DNA of 64,000 nt from Xiphydria camelus (GCA_963678675.1 OY783197.1:25442048-25506047); one strand, 5' to 3'. Positions 45,501 to 58,904 are shown, counted from the first letter of the stretch. The notes: a model not told the origin generated them from the sequence alone. A program made the numbers and translations.

Positions 45501-47770
45501 TAAAAATTATGTATGTATTATATAATTCAGATGACTATACAAATCTTCAACTATATATGATCGTATAGTTCGAAAAAGTTTATTTTTTCTCTGTATACGC
45601 ATATGGCGAGTGGAACTCTCTGATTTTTTTCGTCCCAATTTGGAAACTTTCTCATCTGTCGAGCCATGCTTCCTGCTGTGAACGGAATCGACAATTTTGT
45701 CACACGTAATTCGTATTATAGATTTAGTTATCGAGCTATTTTATATACAGTATATTTATGCGTATTGTGCGGGGTACATGTGGCATATTTATTTAGTTAC
45801 CCGCTCTTTTATATGTACATACGTACGCGTTGGCACGAAACACATAGTTTCACCGGCTGTATACCGGCGACGAAAAGTCTAATTAATGGTCTTTCGTTGT
45901 TCGTCGAATGCGATCGTTGAAAGGACAGGAACTGTATTGAGTTCGAAAACAATAACTCAATGGAAGACGGACGTTATAACTCGACAGATGTTTCGAAAGT
46001 TATAATTTGACATGTACGCGCTTCGCGTTTCGGCGATCGACATCTATTGTTCTTGGGGTTCGTTTTTTGGGAGGTCCGGTTAGTTGAAAAGTTTGGAGAA
46101 TTTTTTGGTTTACGATTAGGTACTTTCTACGCGCTGTAAAACTTTATTTTTTGAATTTCGATATTTTTTTTAACGCAGTATTTTCATCCACGATATATTT
46201 TATTGGGAAAAGGGAGAATTTAGACTTTCATTTTTCGATAACATCGTATGGATTATTTATTTGAACCGTCATATTTCTACTTCGCGGACTATGAAATAAA
46301 AGTAAATTGGAACATAATAAAAAGAAACTATTAAATTATCAATTGAATCATATAATGTGAAACTGAAACTGCAAATTAAATAAGAACAAATCAATAGAAT
46401 AGTTTTTTTTTTTCAATAATTAAACACTTGAAAGAAAGAAAGATATTTTAGAAGAGGCATTTTCAAAATGCAGGCATTAGGACGCGTTTAAAACAGCGGA
46501 CAGACCCTAAAACGTCGAAATAACCCCAATTTATGGTAAGCATCCTTGGTTTGATAGCCTACTCCGAAGCACTCATAAATCCTAAAAGGAGCTGCAGTGA
46601 TTCGGTACCATTTTATACCACGCGATGAGGTGTTAACACGCCGTCTTATGTATTCCGACTGCATTAGGTAGGTCGCAAAACCGCGGATGCTCGCGAGCAT
46701 CAAATATCATCCTAAAATATTTATCCCCAACTCCTCAAACAGACACATTGCAACTAATTTTCACAATTCCACTTTCGGCGATAAAGTTGACCGTATAAAT
46801 CCAAAGCAGATACTGTTTCACTTATACACAAAAATTTTGTCTTTCTCTTCCATCATTGGTCCAATAAAAAAAGTTGTTTAAAATTCTAGCCCTCTCTCTC
46901 TCTCTCATCGAAAAAAATGATTAAATCGTAAAAATTTTCGCTTACATTTAATTTCCTCCGCTTCATTTGCCAACGAAATCCGCTCGCGACTCTCTCGAAT
47001 ATTCCTTCGCTCGCTCTCGATATGACAAAGCGTTACGGCATACGCATCTCTCTTTGGCTCCCCTTCGCCACGTTCTTATCGCCGATGTCAGAAGCCCCCT
47101 GCATATGCCGTTATTCAGCCTCCCTGCAAATTTTTACACCTACTTCCCTTTTACGAGTGACTAACGTAACAGATATGGGAATCCGTCCCTTTGCCATTCC
47201 CAGCCTCCGCGCCACCGCCGCCGCCGCCGCCCACCCCCTCGAAGCGGAGATACGAGAGAGCGTCGCGGTTCCCGCTTCCTACCCGTCGACGTCGACGTCG
47301 TCGTCGTCGTCGTCGTCGTTCGCTCGCTCCGCTTACCGCGGAACATTTACATAAAATTATTATTAACGCCGGGAACCGCAGATACGTCCCTCGTAGGGAT
47401 GCTGCGCGCGAAATCCTTCGTATATAGACGAGAAGAGCGCGCGGGGGGGCATCGATTTAAGTGAGCGTTGGAATTTTTTGATACTTTAACTATATATATG
47501 GTGAAGGCAGCGTGGCGTGTAAGTAAATTTTCTGGCATTCGTTTAGCTTTTTCTTTGTATTTTTTGGTGAATGAATAGAAACGATTCACGTTAAGATAGT
47601 TTGCATACAGCGAATCACGTGAAATATATGCAATAGATTCGTATTTCTAAACTATGTCCTGTGATCGGTAAATCCTTCGTCACGTGAGACATATAAAAGA
47701 CATTCGCGTATTTCTAAAATATATTCTGTGGTCAATCAATCCTTCCATATTTGTGAAATAACGGCCACTA
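45501..47770. other. intron sequence, no gene recognised
   Basis: Mostly AT-rich; GTC/CGT trinucleotide run at about 47284-47320 and CCG run at about 47213-47232. Confidence 0.45.
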
Positions 47771-47985
47771 GGATAAAACACTCAGGTTGAAGTGAAAATC
47801 AAAAGTCGATTATCTTGAAGACGATGAGAGATATCGAAAAAAAGTTTAAGCAAAAGACATTTCTTTCTATGTCTACTAGAAAAAAGCTCTCTTGATTTTT
47901 CAAATACCTCTATTGCATTTCGAGATAATCGCGTTCAAAGTCGAACCGAAACACTGGGGCGTTTATCCCACGTTTACCCTAAATG
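47771..47985. mobile_element. MITE family J, copy 5
   Basis: Reverse-oriented copy with TCGATTATCTTGAAGACGAT and TTTCGAGATAATCGCGTTC; ends GGATAAAACACTC / CGTTTACCCTAAA. Confidence 0.68.
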
Positions 47986-48955
47986 CATTGAATACGGATT
48001 TCGACAAATTATCGTTGTCATAAAGTTACAACGTAATACGTAAATAATTCATAAGTCGGACTGTACAATTCCTCTCGATCTAGTCGTCGTCATCAGTTTA
48101 TCGCGTTACATAATACCAACGAGCCTTATTCTCCCGCTAATTCGATTCGGCACGAAAAGTCGATCGTCGCGGTTAAACGTCGTAGATCGAACGTATAAAA
48201 TCCGCATCGTAAAAAAGAGCGCATAAATCCCCTTTCCTTCCTAGAATTCGCGAGGAAGGAATCCGCGCTATAATTCGTAAGTACGCGCTCCTAGCGAGCC
48301 TTGCTAAGCCCCTCCAGAGAAATTTCCGAGCGCGCGGAGCGCCGGAGCTCTGCGAGCGAGGGCCGTCGCGCGGAGTGGGGATGCCGCGGCGGCATCCCCG
48401 CACTTTTATAGCGTCCCATTTGGCGCGACAACGAGCGTGGAAACTTCTTTTAGTATCGGGCCAGAGATTTAGTCCGAAATATGTGGATGGTTATGGGGTT
48501 CCGGATTATCAATTTGTTATTCCGTGTTTATTATTTTGCGGTGGAACGCGTACGCTGATATTTGCATGATAGACCGTGCACCCGTGGCGAACGGTGGATG
48601 GGAAGAAGTCACTGCGCGCTTTCCGCGCGACTTCTCCAGATGCTCGCGGGCGAAGGAGGCCGCGCGACGCGACGTCGAGGTGGCAGGCGGAAATCATTTC
48701 GGGATCTCTCGCGCGGTTTCGAGATTGATGAGAGGAATCTTTTTTACGATACGCTTAACGAAGAATTATTTCTGTACTTTTTTTTATTGAGGAAAATTAG
48801 AGCAAGGTTTGACCAAAATGGCCGATTAAGTTATTTGAATTCACCGTTTCATGCATAAATTTTCGGAAATTTAGATTTTCACAAAGAAAATTCCTTTTGT
48901 GATAAGTCAAGGTTGAACAAAAAGAATGTTTTTCATTCATCCACTGTTGTGTATA
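47986..48955. other. intron sequence, no gene recognised
   Basis: GC-rich at about 48290-48420 and 48570-48720. No gene. Confidence 0.4.
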
Positions 48956-49119
48956 CTATGCATGGAAGGGTTAAATAATTTGGTTATAATTATTAAAAAC
49001 TGTTTGACGAAAACAAGCTATAGTCAATTTTAGCAAATTATTAGTTTAATTTATTAGATCTGGATTTTACCGTCCATTATCGCTAATTTAGTCGAACCTA
49101 CTGCATTTTTTTCTGAGTG
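48956..49119. mobile_element. MITE family N, copy 2 (degenerate)
   Basis: Contains ACGAAAACAAGCTATAGTCA, GATCTGGATTTTACCGTCC and GCTAATTTAGTCGAACCTA, matching the other N copies; right end TTTTTTTCTGAGTG followed by TA. Confidence 0.5.
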
Positions 49120-49312
49120 TAGTTTTGAATAATTCTCGGCGAATTTTATTTTCAATAGGACGAATTTTGAAATCTAATATACATTCTTCGGTCACGGTTA
49201 TCTTGTCATTTATACATTTTTCACTGACATTGGTAGAGGACTTTTCTTATAGATTATACAATACAGTCTTGAAGAAGACACTGACCCAACCTCAAATAAA
49301 AACTAGTAGGTA

Positions 49313-49561
49313 TACTGAGAAAAATAACTTAGTTGAAATGACAAAACGCATCTGGTTAAACGAATTCAGTTATACTAATCAAAATACTATATGTAGTAAG
49401 TTGAACGAAATATTTAATTACTCCAACTGTATGTCCAGTTATTCTAAGCAAAAAATGGTCACTTTAACCAAACAAATGGAGTAGCTATCTGCATTGAACC
49501 AAACAGTTTGATTACAGTCTCCAGGATTTTGGTCAGATTGACCAGATTATTTTTCTCAGTG
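49313..49561. mobile_element. MITE family C, copy 4
   Basis: Starts TACTGAGAAAAATAACTTAG, ends TTATTTTTCTCAGTG. Carries GGTTAAACGAATTCAGTTAT and TTTAACCAAACAAATGGAG. Confidence 0.78.
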
Positions 49562-50413
49562 TCGCATAATCGTACGATTAAAGTAAGAACTTCAGATTTT
49601 CAGAGTCCTCAAAAAATCGCCCAGTAAAGTGATACAAAAATAATAAATAATTGGTCATATCTCTCAGTTCCCTCCTTCGTCCAAAAATACAAAGCGATCT
49701 TCGTCATCCTCATTCTACAAGTCGTCGATCAACGCAAGGATTTCGAGATCACGCGCGATACGAAGGGTTTACGCAGCTCGACGTCGGGAGATCGAGTCGT
49801 TGTCGAGCCTCGCCAGATTGGCCAAACCCAAATCCGCTACACCTACACCCGATGACTCGCTCCGCTTGTCTAAGTCACACGCGGACGCTCTCCCGCGCGG
49901 ACTCAGGGACCGAACATAGTGAGATGGGAGTTCTTTCGACCGAGAACCGGATATAGGTACGTTCGTTCACCCGCCACGCGTATAGATTCCCCGAGATATT
50001 GGCCATCTCTCGAGGACCTTTCCCCCGCGTTTCGCCCCCATCTTCCCACCCCCGTATAACAGCTGGAGGGATTTCCTGCGGAAAGTTATCTCTAATTCGC
50101 TCGCGGATTTACTCGCCGACGAATCTTTAAATTACACGCCGCTACCGCGGTTCTCCTATCTCGAGACGAAGCGAGTGGGTATGGTCTGAGAGTCGATCGC
50201 GCGTATCGGCAGATCGGACGAGGGCTGAAAGGTGTGGTTTCTCTCCCTTGTAGGTATAGCAGTCGATTAATTCTCTTCGGTGATTTTCTTCGCTCGATTT
50301 TAGGGTTTTAACAACTTTTAACGTGTTCTCATGTGGTTTGTACCTAGACGGAAACAATTTAACGTCGACAGTACACCGATTGCTGGAAATTGTAGCGAAA
50401 TCTGCGCTTACTA
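49562..50413. other. intron sequence, no gene recognised
   Basis: Moderately GC-rich; no repeat partner or coding evidence. Confidence 0.4.
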
Positions 50414-50614
50414 CACCGAGGGAAAAAGTACCCAGCCAAAGAAATAATTTTGTTGAGTCAATTTGATGACCTGTCAAAATATTTGCTGGATTATCAAAGT
50501 TTTCGTGAAATCAACCGGAGAATTTTACGATTCCCAAAAGAACGTTTTGTTGGCTCGTATTCGTTCAAAATATTATATTATATTTTGTTAGCCTAATCAA
50601 GAGTTCTTTCAGTG
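50414..50614. mobile_element. degenerate CACTGAG-group element T
   Basis: 201 bp flanked by TA; ends CACCGAGGGAAAAAGTA / AGAGTTCTTTCAGTG. Interior complementarity is weak. Confidence 0.4.
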
Positions 50615-50742
50615 TACATGGCAGGCGCAGGGCAATGTTAAATTTACAGCAGAAAAATGTTAAGTTTACCAGGAATGTGGAAAATTAACAGCAGAGCTGG
50701 ATGCAGTTTACATATGGTGTAATTAATTGTACATAGAATTTA

Positions 50743-51212
50743 CACCCAGAGAAAAATTCTAATTGCAATTAGAATTCATGAATACGAGCCTGCACTGAGA
50801 AAAAAAAAGATTAAAATTTATTCTGTTAGAAGGAAAATCTGAGTACGAAAGGTAAAGTGGATCGAAAATTATTCTAAGGAAGGTTAAATTTTATACCCTG
50901 GAAGGATAATTTTTGATCTGTTTTACCTTTCGTATTCAGATTATCCTTCTAACAGAATAAATTTTAATCTTTTTTTTTTCTCAGTGTGATAGAAACATTT
51001 ATTTGAGATGAATAGGAATCTATTCACATCGAACACAAAAGTCTATTTGAATTAGATAAATGTTCTGCTAGGTTCGTACTCAATTAAAAAGATACGCGAA
51101 ATATTTATCTAATTTAAATAGACTTTTGTTTGATGTGAATAAATTCCAATTTATCTCAAATAAACTTTTTTCTATTATAGGTTCGCATTCAACTAGACTT
51201 TTTCCCCCAGTG
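50743..51212. mobile_element. MITE family E, copy 4, with B inserted
   Basis: Flanked by TA. The left tip (50743-50792) is cut from the rest by a family B element with TG duplication; the body has ATTCACATCGAACACAAAAG and the right end ACTTTTTCCCCCAGTG. Confidence 0.7.
50793..50986. mobile_element. MITE family B, copy 2, nested in E
   Basis: 194 bp palindrome, CACTGAGAAAAAAAAAGATT / TTTTTTTTTCTCAGTG, with TG on both sides. Confidence 0.85.
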
Positions 51213-51478
51213 TAGTTGTATTTACAAGAATGTATTTAAAACTTCGACCTTGTAAATCCAAAATATCAGCATTTTTTTCCGCGCAAATATATGTTACAGC
51301 AGACTGTCTCGTCGTTTTCTCTCTCCTTATCAGTCAAGTTTCTCTTTACGAGGTGTGCAGCAACCCACGTCATGAAGGGAGACTTGATCAACCAATGCTG
51401 TAACAACGGGATAGCCCGATATTGGTCACTTATTAGACCGCGCACCAATCCTCTACCTCTTACGCAACTCACCCTGTA

Positions 51479-51659
51479 GGGTAGACCGAGGCAAATTGAA
51501 TCATAGATCCACATTTCTTAAATCGTATTGAAAATTAGCATTTCGATCATTCATATTACTTCGTTCGTCTCCAATAAAGCGATACGAATAATCGAAATGC
51601 TCATTTTCATTGCGATTTATGGAATACAGATCTATGATCCGATTCGCCTCGGTCTACCC
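51479..51659. mobile_element. 181 bp MITE with GGG...CCC ends
   Basis: Ends GGGTAGACCGAGGC / GCCTCGGTCTACCC with TA on both sides; inner arms GAATCATAGATC / GATCTATGATCC and AGCATTTCGAT / ATCGAAATGCT. Confidence 0.82.
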
Positions 51660-51681
51660 TATACTTACAATTAAAGGCATC

Positions 51682-51911
51682 AATGCAAAAAGTGCCTAAG
51701 TCACATTTTGCCATCTTCGAGAAAAACGCTTTTCAAGTTTCTTATCTTCTTGAAAATGTTACGTTTGCTAATATTTACTTGATTTTTTACACACATTATA
51801 TTTTATTACTATTAGAACGAGTGGTTTTAAATCAAATTAAGATTAGTGTCGTACTTTTCAAAGGCGTTTTTCTCGAAGACGGCAAAATGTGACTTAGGCA
51901 CTTTTTGCATT
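51682..51911. mobile_element. 230 bp long-armed fold-back X
   Basis: Near-perfect arms of about 50 bp starting AATGCAAAAAGTGCCTAAGT and ending ACTTAGGCACTTTTTGCATT; the centre is AT-rich. One copy noticed. Confidence 0.75.
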
Positions 51912-51976
51912 GGTACCTTCAATTATCGTTGTGACGACAAACGAAGATCCGCCGTCCCAGTTATTTCTTTATTTAA

Positions 51977-52163
51977 CCCTGCAGCACTCGCGCTAAAATC
52001 ACACCAAAATTCGCGCGTGAGCATTTCTCTCGCTGTCTATTATTGTGTATTTTTTTTATTGCGTCGAGACAAAATCAGGTTCAAATAATTACGCTTAATT
52101 TTTCCAGAACTCTCTTTATTATAAAATAAACCCAAAATAAACAATAGGTCGAGTGCTGCAGGG
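51977..52163. mobile_element. piggyBac-like MITE with TTAA duplication
   Basis: 187 bp with exact ends CCCTGCAGCACTCG / CGAGTGCTGCAGGG, flanked by TTAA on both sides (51973-51976 and 52164-52167). Confidence 0.85.
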
Positions 52164-54450
52164 TTAATCATCATCGATAATCATTTCGATTTTCCAAAAA
52201 AAAATCCTGATACCACCTTGTACAATCAACAGCGAGGAACGCGACAGCCCCCGCGTTATCATAAGCAGATTAATCCCAGGGCACGGTGCGAATATGTAAA
52301 GACGAAAGATCCTCCCGACGCGAACGGGTGATGTTCTTCTCGAGGACGCGTCGAAGAGCGGCGGTCGCTCCGACGGGGTGGGTATCTACGAAGGGCGAGA
52401 GAGAGAGAGAGAGAGAGAACAAGAGGGAGAGGAGGGTCCGTGACCCTGCCTAGCTAGCGCGATCCCGGGGGGATGCAGGGATTAATTGACACATCGGCGT
52501 CTCGGAGAGTCTGCTGCTGGGTCGACGCCGACGCCTCCGCCGGTGCCTTTCGCGCGGTGACTGATGAGACGCCCGGAACAAGGCGTCGCAAAAACATCCG
52601 CGGAATCGCGTTTTTGCCGCGACCGCCAAGAATTACCGTCAAGTATAGACATCAGTTGCGGGCCTCCCGGCAAATAACTCAACTAATCAGCGTCGTCTCC
52701 CCTGTTCGCCTCTCTTCTCACCTAAAACACACCTCGCGTAGCGGCCCGGCGGGGGGGGGGGGGACGCCGACGTAACAGATTGGAGTTTAATGCGGGCGAG
52801 TATAGGTGACGCCAAGGACGACGTTCGGCAACGGTCGCGGGGCGAGCGGCGCGGCACTCGCGGACCGATTTGCGGAAGTGGGCTTGTCATTTTTTTGTTG
52901 CGGTCGAAGATAACCCGGAGAAACGACGCGACGATATTGCAGTCGTTCCGCTCAAAGATTCCGCGTAAATGTGTACTCCCCGGTTTGCGTTCGAGCTCGT
53001 AATTAGGTATATTTACAGTTCGACGCTGATTGATTCGTACGAAAATCAGCATAGTTTCAAGCGGCGATATATTAACAGAGTTTTTCCTCGGGCTGCACCG
53101 ACTGCACCGAGCGTATCTAGTACATTCTTCGTCATACCTTAAATCAACAAAATATTATGCAGTCCAGAGGAGAGTGCTATAATTTTCTCACCTAATATCA
53201 AAACTCTATGACGATAAATCAAATGTTACATTCAATCTCGAATAATGAAGTTACTTTCAGCTCAACATTTCACCCACACCATTAAAAATATTTATTTTGA
53301 ACTTCAGGTTTTGTCAAATAGGTACAGATGTGTTTTCGATATCGTACAATTTTCCCTTGAAGCTTAGAGAAAACATTGCACGGATAATGCATTTTTTAAG
53401 GTTGTGCTTTAAAATAGAAACGTAATCGAAATATCGAAAAATTATTATTCAGAATTAAGATAAATACGAGTTTCCTGGAACGGAGGACTATAATTTCGTA
53501 AATTTAATGTACATTCGAGCGTTATTATGTCTGAGAATTAAGAAAAAATTTAACGGTATTTCGGTACATAACGAATAACGATGCACCGAATTGAAACATC
53601 GGATCTCAAATGTCCTCACCTAATATCAAGATGCAGTGACGACATCAAATTTTCCATTCAACATCAAACGATTTACTTCCAACTCAACATTTCACCCTGC
53701 AGAAATAACCACCCCCCAGCCCGACGATTACAACCGTCACGAATAATTAAATATCATATCCAGCTTCAACTCTCGACTCCAGATAATAAAGTAACGCGCC
53801 TTTCACCTCTGCCACGCTACTCTGCAAAAATGACCACCCCGCGCGGCAGGGCGAGATCGCCCCGGCCCGCGACCCCAGACCCATCGTAACGCACTTATAC
53901 AGTCCAGCGTCGATCCGTTTTATCACACACGACGAGTCAAAGGGAGCCGGGACCACCTCTCGCCGCGCGGTCGCGTCAGACGGCGATAAGAGACACGCGG
54001 GGGCGCGCCCCCGGACCGATGGACCTCCCCACCTCTTGCATTTGGCGCGCGCGCGGCACCCCCGGAGTGAGTTATGGCCGTCCCGACGCTCCCGCGCGTT
54101 GCCCGGCGCTCAATTTACAGATGATTCCGCGTGTTACCGCCGGCCGGCGCCTGGTTAACCTCCGTGCCAAACACTTAATCTTCCCCCGTTCCGCGGACGG
54201 CGGTCCCGCTTCGTGAGAGCGCGCGCGGTAGGACCGCCGAACGCATCGCCACGTCGTTAAATCGTCGCCGCGGAGAGAGCGAGAGACACATCCGAAGGGA
54301 GAGTCCGATGAGTAGAAGAGAGAAAGGACTGCTTGTTGTTAAACGGCGACCCTCGCGGGCTGTAAACTCCTTCTACCCTCTCTCGCGTTGGATATAGCGC
54401 CCAGTGGCGCGGTGCCTCGTCGTATTAGTCCAATGAAATTGTCGTTTGAA
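52164..54450. other. intron sequence with CpG-rich patches and simple repeats
   Basis: GA run at about 52389-52417, G run at about 52751-52762, CpG-rich at 52300-52880 and 53820-54420. A partly repeated phrase (CTCACCTAATATCAA near 53190 and 53616, each followed by CAACATTTCACCC) suggests an old duplication of about 430 bp spacing. No gene. Confidence 0.45.
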
Positions 54451-54810
54451 AAAAAAAAAAAAAAAATTCCGGACAAGCTGACTTTTTCAGGGTCTGTCAG
54501 CGACTGTCTGCTAAGTGTAAAATTAGCAAAATCGGAAACTTTCCCCTTGGACTTTTGAGGAATAGGGGTTGTTTTTTTTTTGAAAATTACGCTATAACAA
54601 AATTATTAGACTGAAATTGTACATAAGAACATTCTCTATTACTTTGTCTTATGAAAGTTGTTTATAAATTTATTATCTCCGGACTTAGCGGCCGTTTATT
54701 GAACCCTTGGGGGTGGGTTTCGAAAAGTTTCCGATTTTGCTAATTTTACACTTAGGAGACAGTCGCTGACAAACCCTGAAAAAATTAGGTTGTCAGGAAT
54801 TTTTTTTTTT
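54451..54810. mobile_element. 360 bp fold-back W
   Basis: Arms of about 90 bp: CAGGGTCTGTCAGCGACTGT, GTGTAAAATTAGCAAAATCG on the left and CGATTTTGCTAATTTTACAC, ACAGTCGCTGACAAACCCTG on the right, bounded by A and T runs. Confidence 0.75.
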
Positions 54811-55255
54811 CACGCTATGTACGGAGATACAATTTTACTGTAGGTACTATAAGTATAGGTGTGTGTGGACCGAAGCGCGCGCCTAGTAGACCTCTCCGCA
54901 GATTTATCGGTCCTCGATGGGCCGACAATGGCCAACAAGTTGGCGGAAAACGACTGCCTCTCTACGATATACATCCCCGGGACGGCCGTGTATAGGTGTA
55001 CCACACGCGTACGCGCGTCGCTCCTTCTCCGCGCGGGCGGATGGAACGAATGGACCGTTTTAGTACGTGGCGAGATTTACGCTGGGAGTTTATCAGCGGC
55101 GACGATCGCTTTTCGACCGCCGCCGCGCTGCGAGCAGCGTGTACGGCCACTTCCGGAGTCGACCTTTGCGTCGAGTACGTTTATTATTGTGCGCCTGTAC
55201 ACACGCTATTCCAAATTGTAGTTTTGAAAAGTAGAGGTACATAGATACATAGGTA
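54811..55255. other. intron sequence, no gene recognised
   Basis: Moderately GC-rich; frames without domains. Confidence 0.4.
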
Positions 55256-55924
55256 CTCGGAGAAAAATGGATTTGGAATGAAGAGCATTGGAGTGCTCAG
55301 ATTCTGGCGTTGTGTGATATACACTGAAAAAAAAAAGATTAAAAAATATTCTGTTAGAAGGATAATCTGAGTACGAAAGGTAAAATAGATAAAAAATTAT
55401 CCTCCCAGGGTTTAAAATTTAACCTTCTTTAGGATAATTTTTGATCTATTTTTACCTTTCGTACTCAGATTATCCTTCTAACAGAATAATTTTTAATCTT
55501 TTTTTTTTCTCAGTGTAGGTAGACTGTATGGCGCTGGAGTGACAACTCGAGTTTTTGCAAAATATCGCCATGCGAAATAGTATTTCATTTTCCTCGTGTG
55601 GCAAACATTAATACAATATCGCACATTTTCAAATAAATTGGCATTTTTGACGATACAGCCAATGGATACACGGAGAAAAATAAGAAATAGGAATTGAAGA
55701 ATAAAAAAAATAGGTAGTACTTTATTTTTCTCTGTATACCTACACGTTAGTTGCATCATAAAATGTGGTAAATCATTTTATAATATGAGGGGAATGAAGT
55801 GCTATTTTGCCTGACAATAATTTGCAAAAATTCGAGTTGTCACTCCAGTATCAACACAGTCGTTCACATAATGCCAGAATAAGAGCACTCAGTGCTCTTC
55901 ATTTCAAATCCATTTTTCTCCGTG
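55256..55924. mobile_element. composite fold-back P, carrying two smaller elements
   Basis: Outer arms CGGAGAAAAATGGATTTG / CAAATCCATTTTTCTCCG and GGAGTGACAACTCGA / TCGAGTTGTCACTCC. A family B copy (55322-55515) and a 67 bp mini fold-back (55669-55735, ends CACGGAGAAAAATAA / TTATTTTTCTCTGTA) lie inside. Confidence 0.68.
55322..55515. mobile_element. MITE family B, copy 3, nested in P
   Basis: 194 bp palindrome, CACTGAAAAAAAAAAGATTA / TTTTTTTTTCTCAGTG, with TA on both sides. Confidence 0.85.
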
Positions 55925-56115
55925 CACCTGAAGTTCCAAACGTTCATTTGAACGAAAAATTTCGATTTTAAGAGATCACACATGACCAGTGTTTAGTTTA
56001 ATTGATTACTAGATTTATAGAGAAATTTTTTCGAACTGGCCGACTATCGAAAATAAAGTAATCGATAAACTCACCAGTTCTCATGGTCTTTTAAAGTGAC
56101 AATTTTTGGTTCAAA

Positions 56116-56283
56116 CACTGTAAAAAATATTTAGCTAATCCAGCTATATTTCTGGCTGCCTCAGACATTATTTGGTGACAACTAGTAAAATATTGCTAGC
56201 GTAGCAAGAATTCTTGCTATTGCGAAGAAAATTATCACTGCAATTACTATAATTTTCTAGTTGTGGCCAAATTTTTTTGAGTG
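56116..56283. mobile_element. MITE family G, copy 2 (reverse)
   Basis: 168 bp from CACTGTAAAAAATATTTAGC to TTTTTTTGAGTG; reverse complement of the copies at 1806 and 60427. Confidence 0.78.
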
Positions 56284-57762
56284 AATGAACGTTCGGAACT
56301 TCAGGCACATGTTTTGCAGCACTTTTGGGCAAATTTGGTCGCGCTGAGTTTATGGGTAACCGTGTGTTAAGGGATGTTTTATTTGGGATGGTCCATTGTG
56401 GTCTACGAGTTTCGTTGCGTTGAAATATTTGTCGTGTGCATTGGTCAGTTAATTAACGAAGAAAAGGATTTTTTGAGATAGAACTCATTTTAAAGGATTG
56501 TTTGTGTATATTTGGAGAATTGTTAAAAGATGAATTTCGAGAGGTTTTAGTATTTTATTTATAATTTAAACACACAGTCAGTCACGTGTGCAGTCATTTT
56601 TCAGCAGTCAATCGCGTCTATCCCGTGCAATTTATCACCTCGTGTCAAACAAATTAAATATATTTACTTTTTAACTTTCTATCACATTTTTATTTCGTAA
56701 ATTCGCCACACTTGCTATCGTTACTTTGATGAACACTGCACTGCACTCATTGTTGGACGCATTGGACGCATCATTCGTCACTTTTAATCGTTTAAAACGA
56801 ACCGCACCTCGTTCATTCCAACGTCTCCACTTTTCACAAGCTCACTCGTCTGACGTGAAGTTTATCATGCAAATTACACGCGAAGAAATCTTGCAATAAC
56901 TGCGAAAATCAGCGGTATCACCCTCATCGCACAATTTCTCGTCACTTTTCACTTTCAACCATCCTCGCAGCTCCACTTTCACTGACGTTTCCCGTGGGCA
57001 CTATAAAAAACACAATTATAACAATTCTTCAAATCGCCGCGAGGCTAAAATGAAGATCCACGTATAAATATGATGAATTATTTCGAAATAATATTAATCG
57101 CTTACCGGAAGAGAGTCGAGAAATGAGTTAAATTGCCAATTTCTATGAAAAGAGAAAGATTCAAATGAGGAATACTAAGGATAACGATATCTCCTGCGTT
57201 CTCACGATTTTCCACGCTAGTCACCGCATCCTTGAAGCGATCCTCGGGACGAGTCGGAGGACGAAGCGCACACATGTATTGCGGACCGCCGTGTTTCGCC
57301 TCGATTTCCACGCTGGTCGACCAGAGACGAAACGGACTGAATGATACATCGAAACTTGTCTTCCAGTATTTTCCAAAGGCGCTTTTCGCGAGTGATGGTC
57401 CCCAGATGTGATACGGGAAATGAGCGGCGCGCGGGAGTGGCACTATACCGTCGGCGAGCGCGGACGTCCCGCGGCGCGGCATAATGCAGTCGCGTGAAAC
57501 CGCCGCCGCTTCATTGGAGTAGTTAGCGACCTGGGCGAACGAATGCTGACGAACCCTTTCGCGGTGGGCGCTGACGTCTTTGTGAAATTTTCAAGCCGGT
57601 AACGGCAGGATTTCGGTACACGTGTTGCTCGGATGCGGGTTAAATTTGTCACGGGCGAAGAGACATTTGGCGAACACTGGAGTCGTTCTTGTGCACTGTT
57701 AAAAGTTTCGCTAATTTTCAGTCATGACGATATATTGTACCTACTTTAGTTTTATGAAATTA
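56284..57762. other. intron sequence, no gene recognised
   Basis: AT-rich to about 57160, then GC-richer; a 126-codon minus frame (57482-57102) has no domain. Confidence 0.4.
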
Positions 57763-58019
57763 CACAGCCGGGGAAAAGGTCTAGTTGAACACGAACGTAA
57801 TAGAAAAATTTATTTGAGATATGAATTGGAATTTATATTCACATCGATCGAAAGTCTATTTGAATTTGATAAAATGTTCTACTAGGTTCGTACTCGATTA
57901 GAAGACAAAAAGCATTTATCTCATTCAAACAGACTTTTGTTCGATGTGAATAAATTCCTATTTATCTCAAATAAATTTTTCTATCCGGTTCGTATTCAAC
58001 CAGATCTTTTCTCTTAGTG
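57763..58019. mobile_element. MITE family E, copy 5 (full length)
   Basis: 257 bp flanked by TA; ends CACAGCCGGGGAAAAGGTCT / AGATCTTTTCTCTTAGTG, arms ATTCACATCGATCGAAAGTC / GACTTTTGTTCGATGTGAAT. Best reference copy for family E. Confidence 0.8.
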
Positions 58020-58904
58020 TACTTTTAATTCCAAATAACGCATGTTTATCTTAATTCTAAATAATAATTTTGCGATATTTCGATCGTCTTTTAATTTTAA
58101 AGCTTCATTTTAATGAAATCCATGATCCGTGCGACACTTTTCTGAATTTTAAGGGAAGATTTTGGGATATTTAAGAAACCTTATTTGTGTTCAATGAAAA
58201 CTTCTGCATTTTTCTGAAATTTATGATAAATATTGTTAATAGTGTAGATATAATTTTATGACGTAGAAACGATCCATAATTCTTGCTGTAATGATCCCCC
58301 TAATGAATGCTTTTATAACGTTTTTTCTTATATAGCCTATATCCGGTCTGATTATTTCTTCGATAATTAACTGAAATGGAGCGACGACGATTCTCAATGG
58401 CTACGTAATGTGTCTATGGTTAGGTAATTTGGCTCAAAGTTGAAGTAGAGGTTGATGATAGGCTGAATTTGTTATTTATGAATGTAGAAGGCCGATAAAT
58501 TTGCAATAAAAGTCTTCCTAGGCGATGATAATCTGATACTAATTATAGCATTTGCTTTCACGCAATTAACGCGCTGGAAGGTTTTCATTAAATTTATAAC
58601 TAAGCTTTTAGATTTTGATTATCTAAACAAAGTGTTTATCGTTTTCATCAGTCCGTAAATGATTTTAAGATGATTATGATGAAATAGTCGCATTTTTCTT
58701 GAAGAACAAGGCGTTTCTCTTCGTTTGATTTTTTAAATGCTTTAGAAAATCGATAGATATCTTTATCAATGCATCGTCGAAATATTTTCAAACTAATAGG
58801 CAGCAGCACTAAATACAATGACCGAATGATTTGAAGTGTCACATCCGCGGAGAAAAATTATACCTACCTACTTAATTAAATGTTCCTTTTACTTGGAAAA
58901 AAAT
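58020..58904. other. AT-rich intron sequence, nothing recognised
   Basis: No repeat partner or open frame of note. Confidence 0.45.

Noticed and set aside
52751..52762. G runs here and at 35287, 40232 and 15807 as regulatory quadruplexes
   Set aside because: Single homopolymer runs without spaced G tracts; ordinary low-complexity sequence or assembly-prone sites.
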